Source of the DNA: Cupriavidus lacunae
GTDB taxonomy: Bacteria > Pseudomonadota > Gammaproteobacteria > Burkholderiales > Burkholderiaceae
Direction of reading: 5' to 3'
Assembly (NCBI RefSeq): GCF_003353055.1
Contig: NZ_QKWJ01000014.1
Span: 65,657 to 129,656, forward strand
DNA: 64,000 bases
Under the pieces are notes generated by a model that saw only the letters and a list, made by a program, of their open reading frames with translations, made no database searches and was not told the DNA's origin. This document shows positions 19,810 through 29,291 of this stretch, piece by piece. The first letter of the stretch is position 1. Every line of letters starts with the position of its first letter. Both the position numbers and the translations under genes were made by a program.

Positions 19810-19877
19810 TCCACCGGGTTAGAGGAATCGCACCCGAGGGGCTGCGCAGCAAGGTCGTAGGCTAGGCGCAAAGCGCA

Positions 19878-19896
19878 GCAATAGCACGGCTATTGC
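19878..19896. terminator. Hairpin between convergent genes
   Basis: GCAATAGC-ACG-GCTATTGC, perfect 8-base arms, in the 166-base gap between the symporter gene and the convergent EF-G-like gene. No T-run follows, so it may be a bidirectional barrier or part of a dispersed intergenic element (it is embedded in GGCGCAAAGCGCA and GCATTTGCAACGACGC). Confidence 0.45.
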
Positions 19897-19975
19897 GAGC
19901 ATTTGCAACGACGCATACGGCCTTGAGGCGCAGTCCAGCGGGGGCGCATTGCCTCTGACGCAGTGGACTAAGTGC

Positions 19976-22054
19976 TCAATCCGTGTCCTGCTGTGCCTTG
20001 TGGCGGGACGCCATCTTGTCCTGCTGTGCCGGCGGCACGTAGTCGTAGTGGCTGAACTGGATGGTGTAGCTGCCGTGGCCGCCGGTGATGCTGTTCAGCC
20101 GTGACTGGTAGTCGTTCAGCTCCGACAGCGGCACCTGTCCGGCGACGATCACCGCGTTGCCGGCGGCGGTGCGCGTGCCATGGACCTGGCCGCGCTTGGT
20201 GGAGAGGTCGCCGATGATGTCGCCCATGGCGGTGCCCGGCGCCGTGACCTCGATATCGACGATCGGCTCCAGCACGCTGGGGCGGGCCTTGAGCACCGCA
20301 TCGATAAAGGCCTTGCGCCCGGCGGTCGCGAACGCGACTTCCTTGGAGTCGACCGGGTGGCTCTTGCCGTCATAGACGGTCACGCGCACGTCCTGCATCG
20401 GGAAGCCCGCCAGCGGGCCGCTGTCCAGCACCTGGCGGATGCCCTTCTCGACGGCGGGAATGAACTGCCCGGGAATTGCCCCGCCCTTGACCGCATCGAC
20501 AAAGTCGAAGCCCTCGCCGCGCGCGAGCGGCTCAACCCGCAGCATCACCTCGCCGAACTGCCCGGCGCCGCCAGTCTGCTTCTTGTGCCGGTGATGGCCC
20601 TCGGCCTTGCCGCCGATGGTCTCGCGATAGGCGATCTTGGGCGGGTGCGTCGCCACTTCCAGCTTGTACTGCTCGGTCAGCCGCTCCAGCGCGCAGCGCA
20701 GGTGGAACTCGCCCAGCCCGAACACCACGGTTTCATTGGTGCCCGCCGGATGCTCGACGCGCAGGCACGGGTCTTCCGCGCTGAGCTTGTGCAGCACCTC
20801 GGCCAGGCGCTGCTCATTGCCGCGGCGTGCCGGCTCGATCGCCAGGCCATAGATCGGCGTGGGGAACTCCAGCGGCGTCAGGTGGATATTGCCGTCCTCG
20901 GTGGCATCGTGCAGCACTGCATCGAAGCCGAGCTCGTCCACCTTCGCCACCGCGCAGATATCGCCCGGGCCGGCACGCGGCACTTCCTGCGTCTCCTTGC
21001 CCTGCAGCCGCAGCAGGTGCGCCACCTTGAACGGCTGGCGGCCGTCGCCGATATAGAGCTGGCTGTCGCGCGTGACCGTGCCCTGGTGGATGCGGAACAC
21101 AGCCAGCTTGCCGACATAGGGATCGATCACCACCTTGAAGACATGGGCCAGCACATGCTTGTGCGGCACCGGTTCGGCGCGCACGGCCTTGCGGTGTTCG
21201 CTGCCTTCGCTGCCGCCCTCGCTGCTGCCCTTGCCGGTATCGCGATAGAACAGCGGCGGATTGCCTTCGGTCGGATTGGGCAGCAGTTGCACGAATACGT
21301 CGAGCAGTTCCGTGATGCCGACGCCGGTGGCGGCCGAGGTAAAGCAGATCGGCACCAGGTGGCCTTCGCGCAGCGCGCGCTCGAAGGGGGCATGCAGCTG
21401 TTCCGGCGTGATCGCCTGGCCTTGCTCGAGGTATAGCTCCATCAGCTCGGGATCGATCTCGATCACCTGGTCGATCAGCGCATCGTGGGCCGCTGGCACA
21501 GATAAAAAATCCGACTCGCCGGCCGGATTGAAGAAGCAGTCGACCACCTTGCCGCCGTGGTCGGCCGGCAGGTTGATCGGCAGGCATTCCTTGCCGAAGG
21601 CCTCCTGGATATCCGTCAGCAGCGTTGGCAGGTCGACCTTGTCGCCGTCGATGCCATTGATGATGATCATCCTGCACAGCTGGCGCGCCTGGGCCCACGC
21701 CATCGCCCGGCGCGTGGTCATCTCGATGCCGGTCTGCGCATTGATGATGATCGCAGCGGTCTCCACCGCGGCCAGCGCGCTGATGGCGAGGCCGGAGAAG
21801 TCAGGGTAGCCGGGGGTGTCGAGCAGGTAGATGCGGGTGTCGCGGTAATGCAGGTGGGCAACGGCGGTGCTCAGCGAGCGTTTGTACTTGCGCTCCAGCG
21901 GATCGGTGTCGCACACCGTGGACCCGCGTTCGATGCTGCCGGGCGTGTGCAGCGCACCGCCCTTGTACAGCAGTGCCTCGACCAGCGAGGTCTTGCCGCA
22001 CCCCGCGTGCCCAAGCAGGGCGACGGTGCGGATGGCATCGGGACTATCGTGCAT
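19976..22054 (-). CDS. Elongation factor G-like GTPase
   Basis: A 692-residue translational GTPase of the EF-G-like (EF-G2) group, not the housekeeping fusA, which normally lies in the str operon. Motifs: G1 GHAGCGKT (15-22) and G3 DTPG (79-82). The G4 position reads NGID (133-136) instead of NKxD. Domains IV-V are complete (GGAGQFGEVMLRVEP; GFPMQDVRVTVYDGKSHPVDS; GHGSYTIQFSHYDYVP). A Ser/Gly/Glu-rich insertion lies near residues 280-300. I chose the ATG at 22054; a TTG 24 bases upstream only extends the tail. The role of this paralogue is unknown. Confidence 0.85.
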   Translation of the reverse strand: MHDSPDAIRTVALLGHAGCGKTSLVEALLYKGGALHTPGSIERGSTVCDTDPLERKYKRSLSTAVAHLHYRDTRIYLLDTPGYPDFSGLAISALAAVETAAIIINAQTGIEMTTRRAMAWAQARQLCRMIIINGIDGDKVDLPTLLTDIQEAFGKECLPINLPADHGGKVVDCFFNPAGESDFLSVPAAHDALIDQVIEIDPELMELYLEQGQAITPEQLHAPFERALREGHLVPICFTSAATGVGITELLDVFVQLLPNPTEGNPPLFYRDTGKGSSEGGSEGSEHRKAVRAEPVPHKHVLAHVFKVVIDPYVGKLAVFRIHQGTVTRDSQLYIGDGRQPFKVAHLLRLQGKETQEVPRAGPGDICAVAKVDELGFDAVLHDATEDGNIHLTPLEFPTPIYGLAIEPARRGNEQRLAEVLHKLSAEDPCLRVEHPAGTNETVVFGLGEFHLRCALERLTEQYKLEVATHPPKIAYRETIGGKAEGHHRHKKQTGGAGQFGEVMLRVEPLARGEGFDFVDAVKGGAIPGQFIPAVEKGIRQVLDSGPLAGFPMQDVRVTVYDGKSHPVDSKEVAFATAGRKAFIDAVLKARPSVLEPIVDIEVTAPGTAMGDIIGDLSTKRGQVHGTRTAAGNAVIVAGQVPLSELNDYQSRLNSITGGHGSYTIQFSHYDYVPPAQQDKMASRHKAQQDTD

Positions 22055-22176
22055 GTTGGCTCTCGGTTCGTCCGGCAATGACTCTCAGGGCATTATTGGC
22101 GAAATTCGGCGGAAGCGACATATGCGCATGCCCGACACCGTGCCATGCCGGACATGGGACAGCCCCCAAGTGGCGC

Positions 22177-22195
22177 GGCCGGCGCTTGGCCGGCC
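22177..22195. terminator. GC-rich hairpin downstream of the SDR gene
   Basis: GGCCGGC-GCTTG-GCCGGCC with 7-base arms, in the gap between the SDR gene at 22261 and the start of the EF-G-like gene, both leftward. The T-run follows only on the plus strand (TGGTTTTG), where no gene ends, so a terminator role is uncertain. Confidence 0.3.
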
Positions 22196-22260
22196 TGGTT
22201 TTGTGGCCGCGCGGCTTGCCTGCACTGCAGCAAGCCGCGCGCTGGTGCGCTGCAGCAAGA

Positions 22261-23148
22261 TCAGCGGCGCACATCGTTGTGGTCGGTCGACACCGCCAGC
22301 GCCTGCCATGCGGCCAGTTCGCTTTCCACCCGGCGGTTCTTCTCGGTGATGCGGTAGACCGTGTCCGAGCCCAGCGGCAGGCGCACCGGCGGGGTGTCGC
22401 TGTCGGCCAGGGCCAGCAGCGCTGCCGCCAGCTTGGCGGGGTCGCCGGGCTGCTGGTGGTTGGCCGAAACCATGTGCGCACGCATGGCCCCGACCGTCTC
22501 GGCATACGCCGCGATCTCGGTGCGCACGCGCACCAGCGAGCTGGCATCGAGGAAGTCGGTGCGGAAGAAGCCCGGCTCGACCACGGTGGCGCGGATGCCC
22601 AGCGGCGACAGTTCCGCGTCGAGCGCTTCAGTCAGGCCCTCCACCGCGAACTTGGTGGCGCCATACACGCCCCAGCCCGGATACGCGGCGTAGCCACCGA
22701 TCGACGAGATATTGAGGATGCGGCCGCCGCGCTGCGCGCGCATATGCGGCAGCACCGCGCGCGTCACGGCCAGCACGCCGAACACGTTGGTGGCGAACTG
22801 CTGCTCGACTTCCTGCGCTGACGCTTCTTCCACCGCGCCCAGCAGGCCGTAGCCGGCGTTGTTGACCAGCACATCGATGCGGCCAAAGCGGGCCACGGCC
22901 GCTTCGGCGGCGGCGACGGCCTGGGCTTCGCTGGTGACGTCCAGCGCCACGCCCAGCAGGTTGTCGTGTTCGCCCAGCGCGGCGGTGATCGTCTCCGGGC
23001 GGCGCGCGGTGGCGACAACGCGATCGCCGCGTGCCAGGGCGGCACGGGTCAGTTCCAGGCCGAAGCCGCGCGAGGCGCCGGTGATGAACCAGACCTTGCC
23101 GGTGGCGTTGACGTTGGTGTTGGCGGTGTTGGTGGTGTTGGCGGACAT
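22261..23148 (-). CDS. SDR-family oxidoreductase
   Basis: A 295-residue classical short-chain dehydrogenase. It has the cofactor motif TGASRGFG, NNAGYG, the catalytic Ser in NISSIGG and YGATK (YxxxK). The N-terminus is an unusual Asn/Thr run. The C-terminal region resembles SDRs often annotated as oxidoreductases of unknown substrate. It is divergent from a LysR-type regulator that probably controls it. The ATG at 23148 follows AAGGAGA. Confidence 0.85.
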   Translation of the reverse strand: MSANTTNTANTNVNATGKVWFITGASRGFGLELTRAALARGDRVVATARRPETITAALGEHDNLLGVALDVTSEAQAVAAAEAAVARFGRIDVLVNNAGYGLLGAVEEASAQEVEQQFATNVFGVLAVTRAVLPHMRAQRGGRILNISSIGGYAAYPGWGVYGATKFAVEGLTEALDAELSPLGIRATVVEPGFFRTDFLDASSLVRVRTEIAAYAETVGAMRAHMVSANHQQPGDPAKLAAALLALADSDTPPVRLPLGSDTVYRITEKNRRVESELAAWQALAVSTDHNDVRR

Positions 23149-23260
23149 GATGAATCTCCTTTCAGGGTGCTCGGTTTGACGTCGATGTCTGATGGCGGGG
23201 CCACGGAGACAAATTTAGGCCGGCGACGTCAGCAACACTAGACATGCAATCGCGTTTCAA

Positions 23261-23279
23261 TGACAACAAGTAGTTGTCA
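23261..23279. promoter_or_regulatory. LysR-type operator between SDR and regulator
   Basis: Perfect inverted repeat TGACAAC-AAGTA-GTTGTCA in the 187-base divergent gap. It contains the T-N11-A pattern of LysR sites and lies 57 bases before the regulator's start. Confidence 0.6.
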
Positions 23280-23335
23280 ATTCAGCGACAGCGCTTCAAT
23301 TGAGCAAACCTCAACCGTGTGGCAGACTCGCTGGC

Positions 23336-24232
23336 ATGGACAAATTGCCCCCATTGAACGCCTTGCGTGCCTTCGAGGCGGCCGCGCGGCACCTCAGCAT
23401 CACCACGGCTGCCGAGGAGCTGCACGTCACGCCCGGCGCCGTCAGCCGCCAGATCCGTGCGCTGGAGGAGGGGCTGGGCGTGCAGTTGCTGCATCGCGGC
23501 CACCGGCAGATCTCGCTGACCCGCACCGGCGAGGACTACTATCGCGCAGTGACCAAGGCGATGGACGACCTGCGCGAGGCCACCCGGCGCCTGAGCAAGC
23601 GCGCCAGGCGCAAGCAGCTCAAGGTGCGCGCCTACACCACCTTTGCCATGCGCTGGCTGATCCCGCGGCTGTCGAGCTTCCATGCAGCCAATCCCGGCAT
23701 CGAGGTGCTGTTGACCGCGTCGCTCGACCCGGTCGATTTTCGCAAGGAAGACATCGACGGCGCGATCCGGCTGGGCGACGGCAAGTGGAGCGGTGTCAAT
23801 ACCTATCGGCTGGTGTCGAATATCCTGGTGCCGGTATGCAGCCCGGGGCTGCTGGAGGGCGGGCCGAAGGTGAAGAAGCCCGCTGACCTGGAGCACCAGA
23901 CCCTGCTGCACTCGATCGCGCGGCCTGACGACTGGGCCCACTGGCTCAAGGCCGCGCGCGCGGACGGGCAGGTCGATGCGCGCGGCGGCATGACCTACCA
24001 GAGCTCGGCCATGGCCTATGCGGCCGCCGTCGAAGGGCAGGGCTTTGCCATCGCGCAGCGCTTCCTGGTGGCGGCCGATCTCGATGCCGGCCGGCTGGTG
24101 GCGCCGTTCCGGCAGGCCGTGGATATGGGCGACTTCACCTACTACCTGCTGACGCCCGCTGACCGCAAGGAAAGCCCCAGCATGGCGGTGTTCCGGCAGT
24201 GGCTGCTGGCGCAGTTCGACGCGCAGGGTTGA
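23336..24232 (+). CDS. LysR-family regulator (GcvA-like)
   Basis: A 298-residue LysR-type regulator. The N-terminal helix-turn-helix is LSITTAAEELHVTPGAVSRQIRALE, preceded by PLNALRAFEAAAR, the GcvA-group signature. The effector domain follows (MRWLIPRLSSF and DFRKEDIDGAIRLGDG are typical). I chose the ATG at 23336; the frame opens 36 bases earlier at a TTG. The divergent SDR gene is its likely target. Confidence 0.88.
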   Translation: MDKLPPLNALRAFEAAARHLSITTAAEELHVTPGAVSRQIRALEEGLGVQLLHRGHRQISLTRTGEDYYRAVTKAMDDLREATRRLSKRARRKQLKVRAYTTFAMRWLIPRLSSFHAANPGIEVLLTASLDPVDFRKEDIDGAIRLGDGKWSGVNTYRLVSNILVPVCSPGLLEGGPKVKKPADLEHQTLLHSIARPDDWAHWLKAARADGQVDARGGMTYQSSAMAYAAAVEGQGFAIAQRFLVAADLDAGRLVAPFRQAVDMGDFTYYLLTPADRKESPSMAVFRQWLLAQFDAQG

Positions 24233-24242
24233 TGCGGCAGGC

Positions 24243-25481
24243 TCAGGATGCCGCCGGGACCACCATGTCTCGTATCGCCTCCGACTGACTGCAGTGGATT
24301 GCGCCCCGTGACCGCAGCGCGGCGATTTCGTCGCGGCTGTAGCCCAGTTCGGCCAGCACGGCCTGCGTATGCTGGCCGCAAGCCGGTGCCGGCTGAGATG
24401 GCAACGCGTTTTCCTGAGCGCTGTTGATCGGGAAGCCCGGCATGCGGATCTCGCCCAAGGTGTCGTGCCGGACGCGCTGCACCATGCGGTTGGCGGCCAC
24501 CTGCGGATGCGCCATGACATCGTCGTAGGTTGCCACGGGCGCGCACAGGATGTCGGCGTCCTGGAGCAACGCCAGCCAAGTGTCGGTCGTGCGGGTGACG
24601 AAGACACTGGTCAGCGCATCCACCATTGCCGCGCGATTGGCTACGCGCAGCGGCGAGGTGGCAAAGCGCGGGTCGCCGGCCAGCTCGGGCCGGCCCAGCA
24701 CATCGCACAACCGGCGCCAGCGCTCGGGCATGTAGGCGGCCACCATGACCCAGCCGTCGGCGGTGCGGAAGGCCTGGTTGGGCGCGGAATAGGGCGCCGC
24801 GCTGCCCACGCGTTGCGGCAGTTTCCCGTCGGCGCAATAGCTGGTGAGGGACGATTGCTGCAGCGCCAGCGCCGCATTGAGCAGGCTGACATCGAGATGG
24901 CCGCCGCAGCCGTCGCGGGCCCGCTGCGCGAGCTTCGCCAGCACCCCCACGCAGGCCACGTAGCCGGTCATCACGTCGACCACCGGCGCCTGCACCTTGC
25001 ACGGCTCGCCGTCAGGCAGGCCGATCAGGCTCATCAGCCCGGAATCGGCCTGCATGATGCCGTCGACGCCGGCGCGGCCCGCGTACGGCCCGTCCTGCCC
25101 GTAGGCGGAGATCGAGCAGTAGATCAGCGCCGGGTGCGCCTCGGCCAGTTGCGCATGGCCCAGGCCAAGGCGTTCCATCACGCCTGGGCGCATGCTCTCC
25201 ACCACGATATCGGCACCCGCGATCAGGCGGCGTGCCACGGCCACGCCGTCGGCGGACTTGAGGTCGAGCGCCACGCCCAGCTTGTTGCGGTTGAAGCCGT
25301 GGAACAGCGCGCTGTCGTCGCCGAGCCAGCCGGGTCCCAGCCCGCGGCCCAGCTCGCCGCCGGGCGGCTCCACCTTGATGACCCTGGCGCCCATGTCGGC
25401 CAGCAGCATGGTGCAGGTCGGGCCGGCGCCGATCTGCGTGAAGTCGATGACGGTCAGGCCGTCCAGTGCGTCGCGCAGCAT
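24243..25481 (-). CDS. CaiB/BaiF-family CoA transferase
   Basis: A 412-residue type III CoA transferase. The conserved start VIDFTQIGAGPTCTMLLADMGA, the segment FNRNKLGVALDLKS and the putative catalytic Asp in GVDGIMQADSG are visible. Such enzymes move CoA between acyl-CoA and a free acid. I chose the second ATG (25481) because the strong GGAGG is one base from the first ATG (25487) but seven from the second. It is the last gene of a six-gene leftward operon and probably activates the pathway substrate. Confidence 0.88.
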   Translation of the reverse strand: MLRDALDGLTVIDFTQIGAGPTCTMLLADMGARVIKVEPPGGELGRGLGPGWLGDDSALFHGFNRNKLGVALDLKSADGVAVARRLIAGADIVVESMRPGVMERLGLGHAQLAEAHPALIYCSISAYGQDGPYAGRAGVDGIMQADSGLMSLIGLPDGEPCKVQAPVVDVMTGYVACVGVLAKLAQRARDGCGGHLDVSLLNAALALQQSSLTSYCADGKLPQRVGSAAPYSAPNQAFRTADGWVMVAAYMPERWRRLCDVLGRPELAGDPRFATSPLRVANRAAMVDALTSVFVTRTTDTWLALLQDADILCAPVATYDDVMAHPQVAANRMVQRVRHDTLGEIRMPGFPINSAQENALPSQPAPACGQHTQAVLAELGYSRDEIAALRSRGAIHCSQSEAIRDMVVPAAS

Positions 25482-25521
25482 TGTCATGCCTCCGGAGGGG
25501 GTGCGGGATGGGAGGGCGAGT

Positions 25522-26505
25522 TCACAGCGCCACCTTGATGCCGTTGTCCTGGATCAGGCGCTGCCAGCGTGTCATCTCCTTGCCGATATAGGCCTTCAGC
25601 TCGGCCGGCGACGAAGCCTGCGGCTCGAAGCCTTGCTTGCCCATCTGCTCCGTCACGTCAGGTGATTTCAGCGCGGCCACCAGCGCGGCGTTGATCTTGT
25701 CGACCACGGGCTTGGGCGTGCGCGCCGGGGCCAGCAGGCTGTACCACAGCTCGGCGTCGTAGCCGACAATGCCGGCTTCAGCAAAGGTTGGCAGGTCCGG
25801 CATCAGCGCGGTGCGCTTCCTGCCGGCGATGCCGAGCGCGCGCAGCTTGCCGGCGCGCACATACTGGATCGCCGAGGCAAAGGTCGCAAAGGAAATCTGC
25901 ACCTGGCCGCCCATCAGGTCGGTAATCGACGGTCCGGTGCCGCGATAGGGCACGTGCAGCAGTTCGGTCTTGTTGAGCTTGGCAAAGACTTCGCCGGCCA
26001 GGTGTTGCGGCGTGCCGTTGCCAGGGCTGCTGTAGCTCAGCTTGCCGGGATTGGCGCGGGTGTACTGGATAAAGTCCTGCAGGGTGCGGAACGGCTGGTC
26101 GGGGTTGGCCACCAGCATGATCGGCACCGATGCGATCCGCCCCACCGGCTCGAAGTCCCGTTCGATGCTGAACGGAATCTTGCTGCCGAGGAACGGGTTC
26201 ATCGTCACCTGGCTGGAAGCGATCACCAGCGTATAGCCGTCCGGCGCCGCATGGGCGACATTGTCGGCGCCGAGGTTGCCGCCCGCCCCGGGCTTGTTCT
26301 CGATCACGATGGTCTGGCCCAGCAGCTGGCCCATCCTGGGCGCGATCAGGCGCGCCAGGATGTCGTTGCCGCCGCCGGGGGCGAACGGCACTACCAGGGT
26401 GATCGGCTTTTGCGTGGGGAAGGGTGCCTGCGCCGCGGCGCCCAGCGCGGTGGCTGTCAGCGCGGCCGCAAACGCCGCGCGTGCGAATCGGGTAATGCGA
26501 GTCAT
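25522..26505 (-). CDS. Bug-family periplasmic solute-binding receptor (TctC-like)
   Basis: A 327-residue extracytoplasmic receptor of the Bordetella uptake gene family. The N-terminal signal peptide ends near AQA (about residue 27). The mature protein begins with PITLVVPFAPGGGNDILAR and has the motif GKPGAGG-like NKPGAGGNLGAD and YRGTGPSITDLMGGQ. No TctAB membrane genes lie nearby, which is common in Burkholderiales. Its place in a CoA-pathway operon suggests it binds the operon's carboxylate substrate. Confidence 0.9.
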   Translation of the reverse strand: MTRITRFARAAFAAALTATALGAAAQAPFPTQKPITLVVPFAPGGGNDILARLIAPRMGQLLGQTIVIENKPGAGGNLGADNVAHAAPDGYTLVIASSQVTMNPFLGSKIPFSIERDFEPVGRIASVPIMLVANPDQPFRTLQDFIQYTRANPGKLSYSSPGNGTPQHLAGEVFAKLNKTELLHVPYRGTGPSITDLMGGQVQISFATFASAIQYVRAGKLRALGIAGRKRTALMPDLPTFAEAGIVGYDAELWYSLLAPARTPKPVVDKINAALVAALKSPDVTEQMGKQGFEPQASSPAELKAYIGKEMTRWQRLIQDNGIKVAL

Positions 26506-26537
26506 GCTTTGTCTCCTGTGTATCTGCTTTCGGGCGC

Positions 26538-27341
26538 TTAACGGCCGGTGTAGCGGGGCTGGCGCTTCTCGGCGAACGCCTGCCGCCCCTCGGTGCGGTC
26601 GGCGGTATCGCGCAGCACGCCCCAGTAGAGCTCGGTCAGCTGCTGCGCATCGGCTTCGCTGAGGTGGCTGGTCTGGCGCGACAGCTTCTTCACCGCCTGT
26701 ACCGCCAGCGGCGCATTCGCGGCGATGCGTGCGGCGATGGCCAGCGCACGGTCGAGCAGCGCCTCCGGCGCCACCGTCTCCGTGACCAGTCCAATGCGCG
26801 CGGCCTGCGCGGCGTCGATCCGCTCGCCGGTCAGCACCATCTGCATCGCGTGCGCCGCCGGCACGGCCTTGAGCAGGCGATGCAGGCCCGAGACGGCGGG
26901 GATCGACCCGACCGCGGCTTCTGGCAGGCCGAAGCTCGCCTGCTCCGCTGCAATCCGCAGGTCGCATTGCAGCGCGATCTCCAGCCCGGCCCCGAGGCAA
27001 TGGCCATTGACCGCCGCGATCAGCGGCTTGCAAAGGCCGAGGTCGCTCAGGTCCATCAGCCGGATATAGAGGCCGAGGTCGGCCGCCTGCTCCGGCGCGC
27101 GGAACAGCGCTTCCGGGTAGGTGGCGGGCGAGCTGCGCGTGCCTTTCAGGTCGGCGCCCGCGCAGAAGGCGCGCGTGCCGGAGCCGGTCAGGACGGCCAC
27201 GCGCAGGTCGTCGCGGTCGCGCACTTCGGTGAGGTGGCCGCGCAGTTCGCGCAGCGCGGTCACGTCCAGCGCATTGAGCGCCCCGGGCCGGTCGATCGTC
27301 AGCACGGCGACCGCGCCGTCGGTGTGGAGTCGTACGGTCAT
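26538..27341 (-). CDS. Enoyl-CoA hydratase/isomerase family protein
   Basis: A 267-residue crotonase-fold protein. The first half of the oxyanion hole is AFCAGADLKG and the second NGHCLGAGLEIAL; the Glu of GLPEAAVGSIP fits a hydratase. The ATG at 27341 has AAGGAAG upstream. It lies between the SDR and Bug genes and probably hydrates an unsaturated CoA intermediate that the SDR then oxidises. Confidence 0.88.
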   Translation of the reverse strand: MTVRLHTDGAVAVLTIDRPGALNALDVTALRELRGHLTEVRDRDDLRVAVLTGSGTRAFCAGADLKGTRSSPATYPEALFRAPEQAADLGLYIRLMDLSDLGLCKPLIAAVNGHCLGAGLEIALQCDLRIAAEQASFGLPEAAVGSIPAVSGLHRLLKAVPAAHAMQMVLTGERIDAAQAARIGLVTETVAPEALLDRALAIAARIAANAPLAVQAVKKLSRQTSHLSEADAQQLTELYWGVLRDTADRTEGRQAFAEKRQPRYTGR

Positions 27342-27351
27342 GGTGGCTTCC

Positions 27352-28116
27352 TTAAACGCTTGGCGACGACAGGCTGCGCCCGCCGCAGACATAGAGCGTC
27401 TGCCCGGTCACGTAGGAAGACTGCGGGTCGAGGAAGAAGCTGACCGCGTTGGCAATGTCGTCGGCGGTGCCGATGCGCTGCACCGGCACAGACTTCTGCA
27501 GCCGCGCCTGCACCTCGGGCGCGAAGCCGCGGAACAGCGGGGTATCGACGATGCCGGGCGCCACCGCGTTGACGGTGATGCCCTTGCCCGCGAATTCGAT
27601 CGCGAGCGAGCGTGTCAGGCTGACCACGCCACCCTTGGCGGCAGAGTAGTTGGCCTGCCCGAAGCCACCCAGCCAGGCCCGCGACGAGATATTGACCACG
27701 CGGCCGTACCCTCGCCCGACCATACCGGGCAATGCCGCACGGCAGCACAGGAACTGCGAGCGCAGGTTGGTATCGATGACCAGGTCCCAGTCCTCGTCGG
27801 TCATCTTCAGGAAGCGCGTGTCGCGCACGGCGCCGGCGTTGTTGACCAGGTAGTCGACGCGGCCAGTGCGCGCCTGCACCTGCGCAAAGGCGTCGTGGAC
27901 CGCGGCCGAGTCGGTCAGGTCGGCGCTGGCGCCAAAGGCGTTGAGGCCTTCGGCGACCAGCGCGCCGACGGCGGCATCGAGCGCGGCAGCGTCGCGGTCG
28001 AGCAGGGCCACGGCCAGTCCCTGGCGGGCCAGTTGTGTGGCGATGCCCAGGCCGATGCCGCGCGCGGCGCCGGTGACCACGGCCACATGGGAAGGATCGA
28101 AGCGTTGCGTGCCCAT
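27352..28116 (-). CDS. SDR-family dehydrogenase (FabG-like), probable 3-hydroxyacyl-CoA step
   Basis: A 254-residue short-chain dehydrogenase with TGAARGIGLG, NNAGAVRD, NISSRAWLGG and YSAAK. Between a hydratase and a thiolase it most likely oxidises a 3-hydroxyacyl-CoA. Its start comes right after the thiolase stop (28118), so translation is coupled. Confidence 0.88.
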   Translation of the reverse strand: MGTQRFDPSHVAVVTGAARGIGLGIATQLARQGLAVALLDRDAAALDAAVGALVAEGLNAFGASADLTDSAAVHDAFAQVQARTGRVDYLVNNAGAVRDTRFLKMTDEDWDLVIDTNLRSQFLCCRAALPGMVGRGYGRVVNISSRAWLGGFGQANYSAAKGGVVSLTRSLAIEFAGKGITVNAVAPGIVDTPLFRGFAPEVQARLQKSVPVQRIGTADDIANAVSFFLDPQSSYVTGQTLYVCGGRSLSSPSV

Positions 28117-28117
28117 C

Positions 28118-29263
28118 TCAGACTCCCAGCAGGTGGACGGAAGACGCGGCGTGGTCCACGCCCGCGATGCCGCCACCGGTGCATTGCGTCAGGCCGATGC
28201 GGGCTTCGGGCACCTGGCGTTCGCCGGCGCGGCCCTGCAGATGCCACAGGATCTCGACCATCTGCGCCACACCAGTGGCGCCCAGCGGATGGCCCTTGGC
28301 CAGCAGGCCGCCGCTCGGGTTGACCGGCACGCGCCCGCCCAGGCGCGTCGCACCGGAATCGAGCAGGGCCACGGCATCGCCGCGCGGGGCCAGGCCCAGG
28401 GCTTCGTAGTAGAGCAGTTCGGCAATGGTGAAGGCGTCGTGCAGTTCGACCACGTTGACGTCCCGCGGGCCGAGCCCCGCCTGTTCATAGGCCTGGCGCG
28501 CGGCGCGCGCGGTGATCTCGGCATCGAGGATGTCGTCGTCGGCCTCCTCGCGCATGCCCGACACCACCACCGAGGACAGCACCTTCACCGGCCGCGCCTG
28601 CGCCGGCCGGCGCGTGCTCAGCACCAGCGCTGCCGCGCCATCGACCTGCGACGGGCAGCACTGCAGCAGCGTCAGCGGGTCGGCGATCATGCGCGAGGCG
28701 AGCACTTCCTCGACCGTGGTGGTCTTGCGCTGCTGGGCATACGGGTTCAGCGAGCCGTGGTAGCGGTTCTTCACGGCCACCTCGGCGAGGTCGGCAGGAC
28801 TGGCGTCGCGCTCGTGCAGGAAACGCGTGCCGCGCATCGCATACACCGCGGGCAGTACCATGCCCGACTTTGCATAGAGCTCGGTCTTGTGGTCATTGCG
28901 CTGCAGCGGGATGGTGCCGCCGCCGAGCGCAGTGAGCTGTTCGATGCCGAAGACCAGCACCGTGTCGTATTGCCCGGCCAGCAGCGCATGCCGTGCCAGG
29001 TGCACGCCGGTGGCGCCGCTGGCGCAGGCATTCTCGACGTTGTAGACGGGGATCCCCTTGAGCCCCAGGTCGCGCACGATCAGCTGGCCAAGGATCATGC
29101 CGCCCAGCACGTTGGCGCAGTAGACGGCCTGGATGCGGCCAGCCGGCACGTCGGCATCGGCCAGCGCCTTCAGGATCGCCTGTTGCGCCAGCTCCGGCGC
29201 CAGCACGCCGGGGTGGCGGCCGAACGGCGTCATCGCGCCGCCGTGGATGTAGATGTCCTGCAT
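28118..29263 (-). CDS. Thiolase-family protein
   Basis: A 381-residue thiolase/lipid-transfer-type protein. The nucleophilic Cys is in NVENACASGATG; the C-terminal motifs are NPSGGLLAKGHPLGATG and QCTGGG. This SCP2-thiolase-like group usually works with a DUF35 partner, encoded just upstream. It probably cleaves a 3-oxoacyl-CoA; the chain length is not evident. AAGGAAAGG precedes the ATG. Confidence 0.88.
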   Translation of the reverse strand: MQDIYIHGGAMTPFGRHPGVLAPELAQQAILKALADADVPAGRIQAVYCANVLGGMILGQLIVRDLGLKGIPVYNVENACASGATGVHLARHALLAGQYDTVLVFGIEQLTALGGGTIPLQRNDHKTELYAKSGMVLPAVYAMRGTRFLHERDASPADLAEVAVKNRYHGSLNPYAQQRKTTTVEEVLASRMIADPLTLLQCCPSQVDGAAALVLSTRRPAQARPVKVLSSVVVSGMREEADDDILDAEITARAARQAYEQAGLGPRDVNVVELHDAFTIAELLYYEALGLAPRGDAVALLDSGATRLGGRVPVNPSGGLLAKGHPLGATGVAQMVEILWHLQGRAGERQVPEARIGLTQCTGGGIAGVDHAASSVHLLGV

Positions 29264-29291
29264 CTTGCTTACCTTTCCTTCTCTCGATCGT

